Assembly: GCF_000559085.1 (NCBI RefSeq)
Contig: NZ_JALN02000001.1
Location: 1-64,000, forward strand
Direction of reading: 5' to 3'
Source of the DNA: Mycolicibacterium aromaticivorans JS19b1 = JCM 16368
Lineage (GTDB): Bacteria > Actinomycetota > Actinomycetes > Mycobacteriales > Mycobacteriaceae
Length of the DNA: 64,000 nucleotides
Shown here piece by piece: positions 44,436 through 53,251 of the stretch; within the stretch, counting starts at the first letter, position 1; every line of letters begins with the position of its first letter. The position numbers and the translations under genes are program-made. The notes below the pieces were generated by a model, which saw nothing but the letters and a program-made list of their open reading frames with translations, made no database searches and was not told where the DNA came from.

Positions 44436-45223
44436 TCGGCTGCTACTTTCGGCGTCTCGGAACCGACGGCGACGCAGAACTTTTCGCGTCCACCGACGAC
44501 ACCCGCAGCAACTGGAATTTCGACATCCAGCATGGGTCGCCGCCGTTGGCGTTGTTGACCAAAGCGATCGAGGCGAAGCTGTCAGACGGTATGCGGATCG
44601 GCCGGTTGACGCTCGACATCCTGGGGGCCGTACCGATCACCGAGATGCGGGTGCAGGCGCGGGTTGATCGGCCGGGCAGCCGCATCGCGATGCTGTCGGC
44701 CGAGATGTCGGCGCTGCGTCCCGATGGGCCGCCGCGCGCCGTGGCCCGGGTGACTGCATGGGCACTGGCAACCTCAGATACCGCCGACGCCGCAACCGAC
44801 CGCTATCCACCGCTGATCGAGGGCCCGACTGCTCCGCTGGAGCTGCATTGGAAAGTCGCGCGCGGGTACGTCGAGTCGGTGGAATGGCGGCCGCAGTACG
44901 ACGGGTCCGACAGCGGCAGGGTGTACTGGATGTCGCCGATCGCCAATCTGGTGGACGACGAGCCCACCACAGCGCTCGAGCGGCTGGCGATGGTGGTCGA
45001 CTCCGCGAATGGCATTGGCGCAGCGATAGATCCGGAGAAGTTCATCTACATGAACACCGACACCACGGTGCATCTGCATCGCGCGCCGGTGGGTAGCGAT
45101 TTCGGCGTGCGTGCTCGCGGATCGATCGGACCGGACGGCATCGGGGTGACCACCGCCGAGCTGTTCGACCGCGACGGGTTCATCGGAACGTCCGCGCAGA
45201 CACTGTTGGTGCAACGCCGGTAG
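44432..45223 (+). CDS. Acyl-CoA thioesterase-like double-hotdog protein
   Basis: A 263-residue protein of the TesB-like thioesterase group: FDIQHGSPPLALLTKAIEAKL (first hotdog helix), RIGRLTLDILGAVPITEMRVQ, and a second half ending VTTAELFDRDGFIGTSAQTLLVQ. The substrate is probably a fatty acyl-CoA, but the active-site Asp/Thr/Gln set cannot be assigned with confidence. ATG 44432 overlaps the RecB-type nuclease stop by 4 nt (ATGA), so it is likely co-expressed from the damage-type promoter, an unexpected pairing. It ends 51 nt before the ArsR gene. Confidence 0.78.
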   Translation: MIGCYFRRLGTDGDAELFASTDDTRSNWNFDIQHGSPPLALLTKAIEAKLSDGMRIGRLTLDILGAVPITEMRVQARVDRPGSRIAMLSAEMSALRPDGPPRAVARVTAWALATSDTADAATDRYPPLIEGPTAPLELHWKVARGYVESVEWRPQYDGSDSGRVYWMSPIANLVDDEPTTALERLAMVVDSANGIGAAIDPEKFIYMNTDTTVHLHRAPVGSDFGVRARGSIGPDGIGVTTAELFDRDGFIGTSAQTLLVQRR

Positions 45224-45242
45224 GCGGACGTATATCGCCTTG

Positions 45243-45268
45243 CGTCTATATAGACGTAGTGCAATACT
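45243..45268 (+). promoter_or_regulatory. Palindromic operator and -10 box of arsR-type operon
   Basis: CGTCTATATAGACG (45243-45256) is a perfect 14-bp palindrome. It lies just upstream of AATACT (45263-45268), which is 6 nt before the ArsR GTG 45275. This placement, over the -35 region, suits self-repression by the ArsR protein. Confidence 0.6.
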
Positions 45269-45274
45269 CGGGGC

Positions 45275-45589
45275 GTGGACGTCTTCGAGGCAGTCGCCGA
45301 ACCGAATCGCCGCGTGCTGCTGGACACCCTGGCGGCCGGCGATCGCACCGCCGGGGAACTCGTTGCGGCACTGCCGGATCTGACCCAGCCCTCGGTGTCG
45401 CGGCATCTGCGCATCCTGCGCGAAGTCGGACTGGTCGAGGTCCGCCCGGACGCGCAACGGCGGATCTATGCGCTGCGCGCTGACGGGCTGGTCGCGATCG
45501 ACAGCTGGATCGAGCAATACCGTCAGTTCTGGACTGGTCACCTCGACGCCCTCGAACGCCACCTGGACAAGACAAAGGAGAGCTCATGA
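45275..45589 (+). CDS. ArsR-family transcriptional repressor
   Basis: A 104-residue winged-helix regulator (DVFEAVAEPNRRVLLDTLAAG, then LTQPSVSRHLRILREVGLVEVRPDAQRR) of the ArsR subgroup usually linked to SRPBCC/AHSA1 genes. There is no metal-binding Cys motif (no ELCVCDL), so the signal is probably not a metal. GTG 45275 with a -10-like box 6 nt upstream and a palindrome upstream of that. It overlaps the SRPBCC gene by 4 nt. It would repress its own three-gene operon. Confidence 0.9.
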   Translation: MDVFEAVAEPNRRVLLDTLAAGDRTAGELVAALPDLTQPSVSRHLRILREVGLVEVRPDAQRRIYALRADGLVAIDSWIEQYRQFWTGHLDALERHLDKTKESS

Positions 45590-46092
45590 CCTCCCGCGAG
45601 GGCCGGATCAGCATCGACAATGACCGGGCAACACTGACTTTCGAGCGGCGACTCCCCCACCCTGTCGAGCGAGTTTGGAGGGCGATCACCGATCCGGAAG
45701 AGCGCGGCAAATGGATGGGCGACACCACCATCGACGCCCGCGAGGGCGGGATGATGGACATGATCCCCGCCGCGCCGCCGATCCCGGCCGACCAGAAGCG
45801 GATGGCGGGCCGAGTCCTGGTGTGGGACCCGCCGCATGTCTTCGAGCACGAATGGAACCAGCGGATCGTCGAACCCGGCGTCGTCCGTTATGAGTTGGTC
45901 GCCGACGGGGACGGGACCCTGCTGAGATTCAGTCACCGCGGGCTAGGGGTACGCAACGCCAACGGTTTCCGGCCCGGGACGCACGCCTACCTGGATCGCC
46001 TCGAGGCCTACCTGGCTGGCGCCGAGCTACCCGACTGGCAGCATCGCTACCGCGAGGTGGCCGAGAACGCGTACGGAGGACAAGCATGGTGA
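45586..46092 (+). CDS. SRPBCC/AHSA1-domain protein
   Basis: A 168-residue START-like ligand-binding protein: LTFERRLPHPVERVWRAITDPEERGKWM is the AHSA1 start, and VLVWDPPHVFEHEWNQRIVEPG the middle strands. The family holds hydrophobic ligands in a deep pocket. An ArsR-SRPBCC pair is a recurring actinobacterial module whose ligand is mostly unknown. ATG 45586 overlaps the arsR stop by 4 nt, and the next ATG (46086) lies inside its end, so all three are coupled. Confidence 0.88.
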   Translation: MTSREGRISIDNDRATLTFERRLPHPVERVWRAITDPEERGKWMGDTTIDAREGGMMDMIPAAPPIPADQKRMAGRVLVWDPPHVFEHEWNQRIVEPGVVRYELVADGDGTLLRFSHRGLGVRNANGFRPGTHAYLDRLEAYLAGAELPDWQHRYREVAENAYGGQAW

Positions 46093-46688
46093 CACCGCAC
46101 GTGGTGGTGGCCTATCACTCCGGCTTCGGGCACACCGCAACTTTGGCGCAGGCAGTGGCAGGTGGAGCGGCAGCCGCTTCGGCACACGTCCAGCTGATCG
46201 CGGTCGATACCGTCGGCGACGATGACTGGGCGGTGCTCGATGCCGCCGATGCGATCATTTTCGGTTGTCCCACCTATATGGGCAATGTCTCGGCCGGTTT
46301 TCAAGCGTTCGCCGAGCGCACCGGACGGCGCTGTACGACGGGCACCTGGCGCGACAAGGTGGGTGCTGGTTTCACCAACTCCGGGTCCAAGGCCGGTGAC
46401 AAGCTGCAGACCCTGAGCGCGTTGGCGGTGTTCGCCACCCAGCATCACATGCACTGGGTGAACCTCGGCCTGACCGCAGGCTGGAACACCAGCGCCGCAA
46501 GCGAATTCGATCTCAATCGGTTGGGCTTCTGGCTGGGTGCCGGCGCATCGACCGATGTCGACGCCGACCCTACTGCGGTGCACGACGCCGACGTACGCAC
46601 CTGTGAACACCTCGGCCGGCGAGTCGCCATGGTGACGCGGCAGCTGCTCGCCGGGCGGGCGTCAGAGGAGTTCTGCCCGGCCACCTAG
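46086..46688 (+). CDS. Flavodoxin-fold NAD(P)H:quinone oxidoreductase (WrbA-like)
   Basis: A 200-residue FMN protein. The N-terminal phosphate loop VVVAYHSGFGHTATLAQAV and the FGCPTYMGNVSAGFQAFAERT segment are WrbA/flavodoxin signatures; SGSKAGDKLQTLSALAVFATQHHMHWV is the second FMN-contact region. It is expected to reduce quinones by two electrons. It is the third gene of the ArsR-SRPBCC operon, which suggests a response to a quinone-like or hydrophobic compound (inference). The stop shares CTAG with the convergent DUF222/HNH gene 2. Confidence 0.87.
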   Translation: MVTPHVVVAYHSGFGHTATLAQAVAGGAAAASAHVQLIAVDTVGDDDWAVLDAADAIIFGCPTYMGNVSAGFQAFAERTGRRCTTGTWRDKVGAGFTNSGSKAGDKLQTLSALAVFATQHHMHWVNLGLTAGWNTSAASEFDLNRLGFWLGAGASTDVDADPTAVHDADVRTCEHLGRRVAMVTRQLLAGRASEEFCPAT

Positions 46689-48126
46689 AAGGGTGGAACG
46701 TCGTCCGAACGGGGCGGCGCCGGTCCCGGCGCGGAAGGTGTGCGTTCAGTCCGATTGCGAGCACGCTCGGCCGCGATCTGGTGACCGCGATTCTGTCGTC
46801 GCGTTGTCCGCCGCTTCGGCATCATCACCGAACGGTCACCACAGCGATGGATCGCGGGCTGCGGGATCGACGGCGGACCGGTAGGCGTCATCAGCCCGGG
46901 AAACAACAGAACGCTTCCGGGTGTCGTCACGTAGGTCTCGCCATCGGGCAGCGTCCAGATCACCGTGCCGTCGGGCAGCTGCTGATCCTTCCAGCCCCAA
47001 AAGTCTTGAGGATGTGGTGTTCTCGACATAGGCATTTGAGGTTGGAGGCGTGAGTCGCCCCGTGCGGCCAGGGAATCGTGTGGTCGAGGTCGCAACGGAC
47101 GGCCGGGCGGTCGCAGCCGGGCGCTCGGCAGGTCAGGTCGCGGGCTCGCACGAAATCGGCAAGCGCGCGCGAAGGGTGGTAGTCGCAATCGGACAGCATG
47201 TCGACAGGAATGGTCACCGGACGCAGACGCGCCGCGGCCTTCAACTCGGCGAGCTGTTCTGGTGTGATCAGTTCACCGCAGTCGAGCAGGTAGGCGGGTT
47301 TACTGGATGTGCCATCGAGTGTGGACTGCTCAGCGACGACATGAATGACGACTGACCCTGCCGGCTTTTCCGTTGCAGCGCAATCGGGTTCGCCGCAGTC
47401 GCAGGGAAGTCGGTCGATGCCGATACCGAGTGCTCCCAGTGCGTCGGAGCGACGTTGTCCCACCGTGCGCGGATCGTTCTCGCACACGGACTTCGCAAAA
47501 GTGTTGAGCCGCTTTTCGAGGGCTGCCGCGTGAGCGGTGGACAGCCGTGCCGTCAAATCCACGTAACCGTCGCAGGACTCCCAGAAGGTGACGTCGCGGT
47601 CACTGCCGCGATCTTTCATGCGCCGAACCGCGTCAGGGTCGCGCCGGACCACGAGGTCGTCGATTTCACTCGCGAGTTTTCCCCGAGTCATGGCCGGCCA
47701 GCGGGCAACTCGGGCGGCCAGGTCCGCATCGAGCTCAGCCATGATGTCGGCGTCGGTGACGAGGTGGGTACGGAAGACGATCGTTTGATACAGCCGGCAG
47801 TCGATATCGCCGGCCTCGAATACCGCAGCGACAGCAGGCAGCCGCAGCATGGCCAGCGCGTAGTTCATGTAGCTGTTGGCCTTGGCCAGGCTGAGCCGCA
47901 GCGCGGCAGCGACTTCGGCACCCACAGTGGCCCAGGTGTCTACCGCCCAATCTTCTCGCTCGCCGTGGTCGAGCCGGCGCAGTTCGAAGAGGTCAGCGAT
48001 CGCGCGCAGTCGAATTGCGGCTGCCCGGTTCTCCAGTCGCGCCGCGTTCGTCAGCCGGTAGACCAGCCCACGCGAGCCATCGGTGTCGGTCGGCTCGAAC
48101 GACTCGCCTGGCCATTCATCGAACAT
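46685..48126 (-). CDS. DUF222 / HNH endonuclease (13E12-type) protein 2, frameshifted near the end
   Basis: The main frame (388 residues) carries DUF222 (RLTNAARLENRAAAIRLRAI, RLYQTIVFRTHLVTDADIMA) and the HNH motif (CDLDHTIPWPHGATHASNL, then CLCREHHILKTF). At AAAA 46999-47002 the family C-terminus (WGWKDQQLPDGTVIWTLPDG, then ETYVTTPG) moves to the next frame and ends at 46685; one extra A on the + strand would join them into 480 residues. The HNH core is intact upstream of the break, so activity may persist. The start ATG lies inside a perfect SOS box. It sits where H37Rv synteny jumps from the Rv2119 region to lgt-trp-his. Confidence 0.82.
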
Positions 48127-48134
48127 GTGTTCGA
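48119..48134. promoter_or_regulatory. LexA (SOS) box at DUF222/HNH gene 2
   Basis: TCGAACATGTGTTCGA is a perfect TCGAAC-N4-GTTCGA palindrome. The gene's ATG (48126-48124 on the - strand) is inside it, exactly as in DUF222/HNH gene 1. Confidence 0.88.
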
Positions 48135-48156
48135 GAATGCCAGACGGCTACGACAA
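48134..48156 (-). promoter_or_regulatory. Possible PafBC-type promoter of DUF222/HNH gene 2
   Basis: The leftward strand reads TTGTCGTAG, 8 nt, then CATTCT, which ends 7 nt before the ATG. This matches the 5' half and spacing of TTGTCRGTG-N8-TANNNT, but three positions differ. If real, the gene has both LexA and PafBC control. Confidence 0.35.
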
Positions 48157-48174
48157 GTGAGATCCTTGGAGCCG

Positions 48175-49671
48175 TCAGTCGCGATGGACTTCGACGCCCC
48201 AGAGCACGCGGCGTACGACTGTGCGGAATCCTCGGGGTTGCGACGCGGGCTCGGGCTCCGGCTCGGCTTCAGCCTCGGGCTCCGGCTCGGCTTCCGGCTC
48301 CGGCTCGGGCTCGGCATCCGGCTCCGGCTCGGCTTCAGCTTCCGGCTCGGCTTCCGGCTCCGGCTGGGCTTCAGCCTCCGGCTCCGGCTCGGCTTCCGGC
48401 TCCGGCTCGGCTTCCGGCTCCGGCTCCGGCTCCGGCTGGGCTTCAGCCTCCGGCTCGGGCTCGGCTTCCGGCTCCGGCTCGGCTTCCGGCTCCGGCTCCG
48501 GCTCGGCTCCCGGCTCCGGCTCGGCTTCCGGCTCCGGCTCGGCTTCAGCCTCCGGCTCCGGCTCGGGCTCGGCTTCCGGCTCCGGCTGGGCTTCAGCCTC
48601 CGGCTCCGGCTCAGCCTCAGGTTCGGCCTCGGCCTCGGCTGTCGGCTCCGCTTCCTCCGTATCCCCAACGGCGGCGGCGTCTTCGGAGTCGTGCTCGGCT
48701 GCCACGGTCGCGGCCGCGGCAATACCGCCGCCCGTGGCGACGGCCACCAAATCCTCGGCCATCCGCTCGGCAGGAGAATCCTCCTCGGGCTCACCCATCG
48801 GCTGCTTACCGCCCAGCGCGGCCGGATCTTCGCGGCCCTTGGGTGCCAGCAGGATGTACACGATCGCGCCGATGAACACGAACACCGACGTGAACGAATT
48901 CACCCGGATACCCGCGATATGGGTGGCGGTGTCGTCGCGCATCAACTCCACCCAGAACCGGCCGATGCAGTACGCCGCCACATAGGCCGCGAAGAGCCGA
49001 CCGTGGCCGATCTTGAACCTCCGGTCGATCCAGATCAGGAACGCGAACACCAGAACGTTCCACACCAGCTCGTACAGGAACGTCGGCTGTACCACCGCCG
49101 CGACCTGCCCCGTCGACACCCCGTCGAGGGAATGCACATCAACCATCCCGGACGAGTCCCGCCGGTAGAAGATCTCCATCCCCCACGGCACGATGGTCTC
49201 GCGGCCGTACAGCTCCTGGTTGAAGTAGTTTCCGAGCCGGCCGATCGCCTGCGCCAACACAATTCCCGGCGCGATCGCATCGCCGAACGCGGGCAGCGGA
49301 ATCCCTCTGCGCCGGCACGCAATCCACGCACCGACACCACCGAGGGCAACCGCACCCCAGATGCCGAGGCCGCCATCCCAGATCCGCAACGCCGCACCGA
49401 CACCTGCGCCGCCCTCGGCGAAATACGTTCGCCAGTCGGTCATCAGGTGATAGAGACGCCCACCAACCAAACCGAACGGCACCGCCCACAGGGCAACGTC
49501 GTAAATGACGCCCCGCTCGCCACCACGGGCCGCCCAACGGCGATCACCGATCACCAGCGCCGAGATGATGCCGGCGATGATGCACAGCGCATACGCCCGA
49601 ATCGGTATCGGACCCAGATGCCAGACGCCCTGCGGCGGACTCGGGAAATAAGCCAAGACGGTCGTCGTCAC
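48175..49671 (-). CDS. lgt: Prolipoprotein diacylglyceryl transferase Lgt with long acidic repeat tail
   Basis: Lgt moves diacylglycerol from phosphatidylglycerol to the lipobox Cys of prolipoproteins at the membrane. Residues 1-285 are the seven-span enzyme with signature [14 protein letters not shown] (144-157) and the conserved Arg/Glu/His region before it. Residues 286-338 are an acidic linker. Residues 339-475 are Glu-Pro-Glu-Ala repeats ([11 protein letters not shown] units), and the last 23 residues are basic ([19 protein letters not shown]). The total of 498 residues is well above the bacterial average of about 280-300. GTG 49671 overlaps the trpA stop by 4 nt, so it is coupled to the trp cluster. 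Confidence 0.95.
   Translation of the reverse strand: MTTTVLAYFPSPPQGVWHLGPIPIRAYALCIIAGIISALVIGDRRWAARGGERGVIYDVALWAVPFGLVGGRLYHLMTDWRTYFAEGGAGVGAALRIWDGGLGIWGAVALGGVGAWIACRRRGIPLPAFGDAIAPGIVLAQAIGRLGNYFNQELYGRETIVPWGMEIFYRRDSSGMVDVHSLDGVSTGQVAAVVQPTFLYELVWNVLVFAFLIWIDRRFKIGHGRLFAAYVAAYCIGRFWVELMRDDTATHIAGIRVNSFTSVFVFIGAIVYILLAPKGREDPAALGGKQPMGEPEEDSPAERMAEDLVAVATGGGIAAAATVAAEHDSEDAAAVGDTEEAEPTAEAEAEPEAEPEPEAEAQPEPEAEPEPEPEAEAEPEPEAEPEPGAEPEPEPEAEPEPEAEPEPEAEAQPEPEPEPEAEPEPEAEPEPEAEAQPEPEAEPEAEAEPEPDAEPEPEPEAEPEPEAEAEPEPEPASQPRGFRTVVRRVLWGVEVHRD
48247..48657. repeat. Imperfect hexameric/dodecameric tandem repeat encoding the Lgt tail
   Basis: About 410 bp of GGCTCC/GGCTTC/GGCTCG-type units (+ strand), in the lgt frame Glu-Pro, Glu-Ala and occasional Gln-Pro codons. 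Higher-order blocks of 30-50 bp recur. The repeat stays in frame, has no spacers, and lies wholly inside lgt. Confidence 0.92.
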
Positions 49672-50480
49672 GAAGCGGACACCTTCTGTCGCACACCCAC
49701 GGCCAACTCCTCGGTCAGCGTCCGCACTGCCGCCAACCCGTCAGTCAATGCCGACACCAGAGCCGAACCCACGATCACCCCGTCTGCGAAGGCCGCGATT
49801 TCGGCGGCCTGCTCACGGGAGCGCACACCAAGACCGACCCCCACCGGGATGTCGGAAACCTCTTTGACCCGCCGCACGAGCCCGGGCGCGGCGCTGGACA
49901 CCGCGTCCCGCGCGCCCGTGACGCCCATGGTCGACGCCGCGTAGACGAAACCCCGCGAGGCCTGGACCGTTTTGGCCAGCCGCTCCGGGGTCGACGACGG
50001 TGCCACCAGGAAGATCCGGTCCAGATCATGTGCCTCGGCGGCGGCCAGCCACTCGTCGGCCTCGTCGGGAATCAGGTCCGGCGTGATCATGCCCAGTCCC
50101 CCGGCGGCGGCCAGGTCACGCGACCATGCGTCAATTCCGTAGTGCAGCATGAGATTCCAGTACGTCATCACTACCGCGTGACCGCCCGCGGCGCTGATGG
50201 CCTCCACCGCGCGAAGGGTGTCGCGAACCCGGACACCACCCTGCAACGCGGCCTCGGTCGCCGTCGCGATCACCGGCCCGTCCATTCCCGGATCGGAGTA
50301 CGGAACGCCGACTTCGACGATGTCACAACCGGATTCGACCAGTGCCACCAGAGCGTCGATCGACACGTCGACGGACGGATACCCGGTCGGCAGATAGCCG
50401 ATCAGGGCGGCGCGGCCCTCGTCCTGGCACGCCGCGAACACCGAGCCCAGCCGTCCGGCCTGGGTGTGCTGGACGGTCAT
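49668..50480 (-). CDS. trpA: Tryptophan synthase alpha chain TrpA
   Basis: TrpA splits indole-3-glycerol phosphate into indole and glyceraldehyde 3-phosphate and channels indole to TrpB. It has 270 residues. [20 protein letters not shown] contains the catalytic Glu56 and Asp67. [13 protein letters not shown] and [20 protein letters not shown] form the phosphate site. ATG 50480 overlaps the trpB stop by 4 nt, and lgt starts 4 nt inside its own end. Confidence 0.96.
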   Translation of the reverse strand: MTVQHTQAGRLGSVFAACQDEGRAALIGYLPTGYPSVDVSIDALVALVESGCDIVEVGVPYSDPGMDGPVIATATEAALQGGVRVRDTLRAVEAISAAGGHAVVMTYWNLMLHYGIDAWSRDLAAAGGLGMITPDLIPDEADEWLAAAEAHDLDRIFLVAPSSTPERLAKTVQASRGFVYAASTMGVTGARDAVSSAAPGLVRRVKEVSDIPVGVGLGVRSREQAAEIAAFADGVIVGSALVSALTDGLAAVRTLTEELAVGVRQKVSAS

Positions 50481-51748
50481 GAGGCTCCCGGGCCGGACTG
50501 GTCGAACAGCCCGAACCACTTGGCCGCCGTCTCCACATCCTTGTCACCGCGCCCGGACAGGTTGACCAAGATGATCGAACCGGGACCCAACTCGGCTGCC
50601 AGCTTCACCACACCCGCCACCGCGTGGGCCGATTCGATGGCGGGGATGATGCCCTCCAGCCGGCACAGCAGCCGGAACGCGTCCATGGCCTCGGTGTCGG
50701 TGATCGGCTGATACTCGGTGCGCCCGATGTCCTTGAGGAACGCATGCTCTGGGCCGACGCCCGGATAGTCCAGACCTGCCGATATCGAATGCGACTCGAT
50801 GGTCTGACCGTCCTCGTTCTGCAGCAGATACGAGTAGGAGCCCTGGAAGGCGCCGGGCGTTCCGCCAGCGAAAGTCGCTGCATGCCTTCCGGTTTCGACG
50901 CCATCACCAGCCGCCTCGTAACCGATCAGCCGCACACCCACGTCGTCGATGAACGGGTGGAAGATGCCGATCGCATTGGACCCGCCACCCACACAGGCGG
51001 CCACGGCGTCGGGCAGCCGGCCGGCCTGCGCCAGCATCTGCGCGCGCGCCTCGAGTCCGATGATGCGCTGGAAGTCGCGCACCATCATCGGGAACGGGTG
51101 CGGCCCGGCGGCCGTCCCGAAGCAGTAGTACGTGTTGTCGGCGTTGGTGACCCAGTCGCGGAAGGCGTCGTTGATGGCGTCTTTGAGCGTCTTGGAGCCG
51201 GACTCCACCGACACCACCTCAGCGCCCAGCAGCCGCATCCGCGCGACGTTGAGCGCCTGGCGCGCGGTGTCCACCGCGCCCATGTAGATGACGCACTCCA
51301 GGCCCAGCAGCGCGCACGCGGTCGCGGTTGCCACGCCATGCTGGCCGGCACCGGTCTCCGCGATGACGCGGGTCTTGCCCATCTGCTTGGCGAGCAACGC
51401 CTGGCCGAGCACGTTGTTGATCTTGTGCGAGCCGGTGTGGTTGAGGTCCTCGCGCTTGAGGAAGATGCGCGCCCCACCGAGGTGTTCGCTCAGCCGGACC
51501 GCTTCGTACAGTGGCGACGGACGCCCGGCGTAGTGGGTCTGCAGGTTGTCGAGGCGATCCAGAAATTCCTGGTCCGTGCGGGCCTTGTCGTAGGCGGCCG
51601 TCACCTCTTCGATCACGGCCATCAGTGCCTCGGCCACGTACCGCCCGCCGTACGCGCCGAAGTGCCCGCGGGCATCGGGTTCGTGCAACGTCTGCTCGGC
51701 TACGGCCGCGCTCATGCGCGGCACGTTCGGAGTGGTGATATCAGCCAC
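50477..51748 (-). CDS. trpB: Tryptophan synthase beta chain TrpB
   Basis: TrpB is the PLP enzyme that joins indole and serine. It has 423 residues with the usual N-terminal extension. [20 protein letters not shown] carries the PLP lysine at about 109, [19 protein letters not shown] the Glu that activates indole, and [15 protein letters not shown] the phosphate-binding glycines. It lies 3 nt after trpC and overlaps trpA by 4 nt. The N-terminus resembles other mycobacterial TrpB proteins. Confidence 0.97.
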   Translation of the reverse strand: MADITTPNVPRMSAAVAEQTLHEPDARGHFGAYGGRYVAEALMAVIEEVTAAYDKARTDQEFLDRLDNLQTHYAGRPSPLYEAVRLSEHLGGARIFLKREDLNHTGSHKINNVLGQALLAKQMGKTRVIAETGAGQHGVATATACALLGLECVIYMGAVDTARQALNVARMRLLGAEVVSVESGSKTLKDAINDAFRDWVTNADNTYYCFGTAAGPHPFPMMVRDFQRIIGLEARAQMLAQAGRLPDAVAACVGGGSNAIGIFHPFIDDVGVRLIGYEAAGDGVETGRHAATFAGGTPGAFQGSYSYLLQNEDGQTIESHSISAGLDYPGVGPEHAFLKDIGRTEYQPITDTEAMDAFRLLCRLEGIIPAIESAHAVAGVVKLAAELGPGSIILVNLSGRGDKDVETAAKWFGLFDQSGPGAS

Positions 51749-51751
51749 GAC

Positions 51752-52570
51752 TCAGCGAGCGGGTTTCGGACAGGAGGGATGAGCTCCCGCGGTCACCAGG
51801 TCTGCAACGGCGCTGCGCGGGTCCCCGCTGGTGACCAGACCTTCGCCTACCAACACCGCATCGGCTCCGGCGCCGGCGTACGCCAGCAGGTCAGCGGTGC
51901 CCCGGACACCGGATTCGGCGACCCGGATGATGTCGGATGGCAGCCCCGGCGCAATCCGCGCGAAGCAGTCCCGGTCCACCTCCAGCGTCTTGAGGTCGCG
52001 AGCGTTGACGCCGATGACCTTGGCTCCGGCCTGCAGCGCCCGGCTGGCTTCTTCCTCGGTGTGCACCTCGACCAGCGCGGTCATGCCGAGGGACTCGGTG
52101 CGCTCCAGCAGCGACTCCAGGGCCGGCTGCTCGAGCGCGGCGACGATCAGCAGCAGCATGTCCGCGCCGTGCGCCCTGGCCTCGTGAATCTGATAAGGCC
52201 GGACGATGAAGTCTTTGCGTAGCACCGGGATTCGCACCGCGGAACGCACCGCGTCGAGGTCAGCCAGCGACCCGTGGAAGCGGCGTTCCTCGGTGAGCAC
52301 GCTGATCACCCGCGCGCCGCCGCTCTCATAGGCGCGAGCCAGCTCTGAGGGGTCGGCGATATTGGCCAGCTGGCCGCGGGAAGGGCTGGCGCGCTTCACT
52401 TCGGCGATGACGGCGATGCCCGGCGCGCGCAGCGCGGCCAGTACGTTCAGCGGCGCCGGTGCGGCCTCCGCGGCGGCTTTGACCTCAGCCAGACTGATGA
52501 TCGCCTCGCGGGCGGCTACGTCGGCGCGCACTCCCTCGATGATCGAGTCGAGCACGCTTGCCGAAGTCAT
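51752..52570 (-). CDS. trpC: Indole-3-glycerol phosphate synthase TrpC
   Basis: TrpC closes the indole ring from CdRP. It has 272 residues with a TIM barrel: [21 protein letters not shown] contains the catalytic Lys and the SPSRG loop, [21 protein letters not shown] the second Lys, and [14 protein letters not shown] and [12 protein letters not shown] later strands. ATG 52570 ([10 protein letters not shown]) is the family start. It lies 81 nt after the membrane protein gene and 3 nt before trpB. No fused trpF domain is present. Confidence 0.96.
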   Translation of the reverse strand: MTSASVLDSIIEGVRADVAAREAIISLAEVKAAAEAAPAPLNVLAALRAPGIAVIAEVKRASPSRGQLANIADPSELARAYESGGARVISVLTEERRFHGSLADLDAVRSAVRIPVLRKDFIVRPYQIHEARAHGADMLLLIVAALEQPALESLLERTESLGMTALVEVHTEEEASRALQAGAKVIGVNARDLKTLEVDRDCFARIAPGLPSDIIRVAESGVRGTADLLAYAGAGADAVLVGEGLVTSGDPRSAVADLVTAGAHPSCPKPAR

Positions 52571-52651
52571 GGCTGCCGGATCCCTTCTCACGCCCTGGCG
52601 ATCTCGCTTGCGTCGTCCAGTGAAGGGTAGTCGTATCGAGCCGCGCATCCG

Positions 52652-53251
52652 TCACCGACCCTCGGTGTCGGTGCCGCGATCCGTGGGATCGACACCTTCG
52701 TCGAGCGCATCCCACATGCCCCGCTCCGAAACGCCCGTATCCGTGTCCTCGTCACGCGCGGCGCTGCGGCGAACAGCCGGTGCCGCGTATTTGGCGGTGG
52801 CCTGGCGTCCGGAGGCTGCCGAGCGCATCAGCAGCACGGCAGCGACCAGGGCACATACCGCCGCACCGATGGTCAGCCCGGCGCCGAGGTACTGCCGGCC
52901 GCTGGCGACCAGCGTGTGCACCGGGATCTGGGCGAGTTCGGCGGCGCGCGGACCGACGTCCGGGGTGCGGATCAAGCTGAGACCGAGGTAACCCAGCAGC
53001 AACGTCACCACCGCCAGCAGCACCGCGACCGCGCGCAGACCCCATCCCCGGACCGCCAGACCGGCCACCGCGGCGGCCAGCAGCAGCACGGCCAACGGCA
53101 GCAGCGCGTTGGACCAGCCGGCCCCCGTGAGCGTCACCGTTTTGGGCTGGCCGAGACCGTCGAACGAGGTCACCGACACCCAGGTCAGCCGGGAGGCCAC
53201 CCACAGCAGCGCTGCCGCGACGACCAGCAACAGCTGTCCGATTCGGATCAC
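52652..53251 (-). CDS. Trp-associated membrane protein (TIGR02234-like, position of Rv1610)
   Basis: A 199-residue protein with four predicted spans ([72 protein letters not shown]) and a charged cytoplasmic tail ([17 protein letters not shown]). Proteins of this kind sit between trpE and trpC in actinobacteria and are assumed, without proof, to be linked to tryptophan. The start is placed at GTG 53251, which overlaps the trpE stop as GTGA; GTG 53260 is the alternative. Confidence 0.85.
   Translation of the reverse strand: MIRIGQLLLVVAAALLWVASRLTWVSVTSFDGLGQPKTVTLTGAGWSNALLPLAVLLLAAAVAGLAVRGWGLRAVAVLLAVVTLLLGYLGLSLIRTPDVGPRAAELAQIPVHTLVASGRQYLGAGLTIGAAVCALVAAVLLMRSAASGRQATAKYAAPAVRRSAARDEDTDTGVSERGMWDALDEGVDPTDRGTDTEGR

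Noticed and set aside
48240..48640. CRISPR array
   Set aside because: Units are 6-12 bp, in frame with lgt, without unique spacers and with no cas genes.
47455..49944. An 829-codon rightward reading over HNH gene 2 and lgt
   Set aside because: Its Leu/Gly/Arg repeats are the antisense of the Lgt Glu-Pro repeat; it crosses three real genes.
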